In this document: one piece after another, positions 62,837-64,000 of the stretch
Layout of the letters: each line of letters starts with the position of its first letter
Position numbering within the stretch: position 1 is the stretch's first letter
Source: Azoarcus sp. L1K30
GTDB taxonomy: Bacteria > Pseudomonadota > Gammaproteobacteria > Burkholderiales > Rhodocyclaceae
NCBI RefSeq assembly: GCF_018122735.1
Contig: NZ_JAGRRD010000001.1
Span: 4,264,615 to 4,328,614, forward strand
DNA length: 64,000 bases
Reading direction: 5' to 3'
Program-made: the position numbers and the translations under genes
The notes under the pieces: model-generated
What the model saw: only the letters and a program-made list of their open reading frames with translations
What the model was told of the DNA's origin: nothing
The model's database searches: none

Positions 62837-64000
62837 TCAGAGGTTGCTGTAGAACACCACCAGCACGCCCGCCGGTGCCACGAAACGTGCCACGATGTTC
62901 CACAGGCTGAACGCGCCTGCGGACAAGCCGAGCTCCTTGCGCACGCTGTCGCGGTCAATGAACCAGGCTGCAAAGACGATTGCGCCGAGGCCGGTCAGCG
63001 GCAGCAGGAATTTGCTGGTCAGTTGGTCGAGCAAGTCAAAGATGTTGAGCCCGAAGATCAGCACATCGCCCCAGATGTTGAAAGACAGTAGCGCCGCGAT
63101 GCCGAGCGCCCAGGTCGCCAGGCCTGCAAGCACGGTGGCGCCGATGCGGCTCAGCGATGTGCGCTCTTCCACGAGTTCTACGACCGGCTCGAGCAGCGAG
63201 ATCGAGGAGGTCAGGGCGGCGAAGGTCAGCAGGAGGAAGAACATCGTGCCCAGCACCAGCCCCCCCGAGATATTGCCGAAGGCCAGCGGCAGGGTGACGA
63301 AGATCAGTCCGGGGCCAGCCGCGGGGTCGAGACCATTGGCGAACACGATGGGGAAGATGGCCAGACCAGCGCCGATCGCGATCACGGTGTCCATCAGCAC
63401 GACGGTGCGCGCGGTGCGCAGCAGATTGACGTCCTGACCAAGGTAGGAACCATAGGCCATCATGATGCCCATGCCGAGCGACAGGGTGAAAAAGGCGTGG
63501 CCAAGGGCGGCGAGCACGACCTTGCCGTCGAGCTTGCTCCAGTCCGGGTTGAACAGATACTGCACTGCCGCGCCGAAGCCACCCGTCGTGGTGCCGTAGG
63601 CCACGAGCACGAGCAGCAGGATCCCGAGCGCCGGCATCATCAGTTTGGAGGCGCGCTCCAGTCCGCCGGAAACCCCCATTGCCACCACCCCCGCAGTGAG
63701 CAACATGAAGACGGTGTGCCACACGAGAAGGCTGCCTGGATTGGCGAGGAATGAGGTGAATGCGCTACCGACGGCATCCTTGTCCATGCCGCCGAAGCTG
63801 CCGCCGGCAACGTCGACCATGTAGGACAGTGCCCAGCCCCCGATCACGCTGTAGAAAGACAGGATCAGAAAGGCGCCGAGCACGCCGGTCGCCCCCACGA
63901 TCGCCCATTTGCGGCTGTGGCCGTTGGCGGCGGCGACCTCGGCCATGGTATTGATCGGATTCTTTTGCCCGCGCCGTCCGATCATCCACTCCGAGACCAG
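62837..64000 (-). CDS. NSS-family sodium-dependent transporter, partial (N-terminus outside window)
   Basis: At least 387 residues of a neurotransmitter:sodium symporter homologue; it reads leftward and its start lies right of the window. It enters with SEWMIGRRGQKNPINTMAEV, an NSS loop, then shows membrane segments such as AIVGATGVLGAFLILSFYSV, FFTLSLGMGIMMAYGSYLG, FLLLTFAALTSSISLLEPV and AGLATWALGIAALLSFNIWG. Likely imports an amino acid with sodium. Substrate unknown. The next gene is a convergent Lrp-type regulator. Confidence 0.93.
   Translation of the reverse strand: MVSEWMIGRRGQKNPINTMAEVAAANGHSRKWAIVGATGVLGAFLILSFYSVIGGWALSYMVDVAGGSFGGMDKDAVGSAFTSFLANPGSLLVWHTVFMLLTAGVVAMGVSGGLERASKLMMPALGILLLVLVAYGTTTGGFGAAVQYLFNPDWSKLDGKVVLAALGHAFFTLSLGMGIMMAYGSYLGQDVNLLRTARTVVLMDTVIAIGAGLAIFPIVFANGLDPAAGPGLIFVTLPLAFGNISGGLVLGTMFFLLLTFAALTSSISLLEPVVELVEERTSLSRIGATVLAGLATWALGIAALLSFNIWGDVLIFGLNIFDLLDQLTSKFLLPLTGLGAIVFAAWFIDRDSVRKELGLSAGAFSLWNIVARFVAPAGVLVVFYSNL

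Overview
The window is chromosomal DNA of a GC-rich betaproteobacterium. The housekeeping gene orders (sucCD; rpe-gph-trpE; trpG-trpD-trpC-tamB; msrA-FKBP-Lrp) point to a Rhodocyclales-type host such as Azoarcus, Aromatoleum or Thauera. That placement is inferred from gene content; no rRNA gene is present. The host parts (1-12265 and 54716-64000) are separated by one apparently complete temperate podovirus prophage of about 42.4 kb (12280-54732).

Left host region: a partial FimV-like periplasmic gene and a divergent DUF2889 gene; sucCD with a strong terminator; a signalling-like group (PP2C phosphatase, double-FHA protein, metallo-beta-lactamase-fold protein, GAF-fused PilB/GspE ATPase); then rpe, gph, a candidate Trp-rich leader peptide and trpE.

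Prophage: it entered the first 17 bases of trpG. The string ATGCTGCTGATGATCGA sits directly after trpE and again at the intact trpG start. Downstream trpG now has a phage-supplied leader and Shine-Dalgarno; trpE is followed by a 17-codon hybrid remnant. From left to right the prophage has a P4-type integrase; a leftward late block (lysis, tail fibre, secreted cargo protein, giant polyvalent virion protein, transglycosylase, T7 gp14/gp12/gp11-like proteins, Bbp16-like cement protein, capsid, scaffold, Bbp19-like protein, SGNH esterase, portal, terminase); leftward replication genes (RusA, P-like, O-like with iterons, Dam); a lambda-like switch (Cro, three operators, CI); and a rightward early block (secreted protein behind cI, two more operators, exonuclease, RecT, AlpA, cytosine methyltransferase). 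Its head and tail genes resemble those of Bordetella phage BPP-1-like podoviruses, but I see no reverse transcriptase or diversity-generating cassette.

Most notable: (1) the right end of the prophage carries two complete attC-like recombination sites and a half site between tiny genes, like an integron cassette array without an integrase (CALIN); (2) an invariant 12-base motif, GTGCGCGTGGTT on the minus strand, lies 27-50 bases before four late-gene starts; (3) four 11-base iterons with an 18-base inverted repeat next to AT-rich DNA lie inside the O-like gene, a likely origin; (4) late mRNA between two virion genes carries a near-perfect complement of the 16S rRNA 3' tail; (5) a secreted duplicated-domain protein overlaps the cI stop and should be made in the lysogen.

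Right host region: trpGDC, tamB, msrA, an FKBP isomerase, an Lrp/AsnC regulator and a partial NSS-family transporter.
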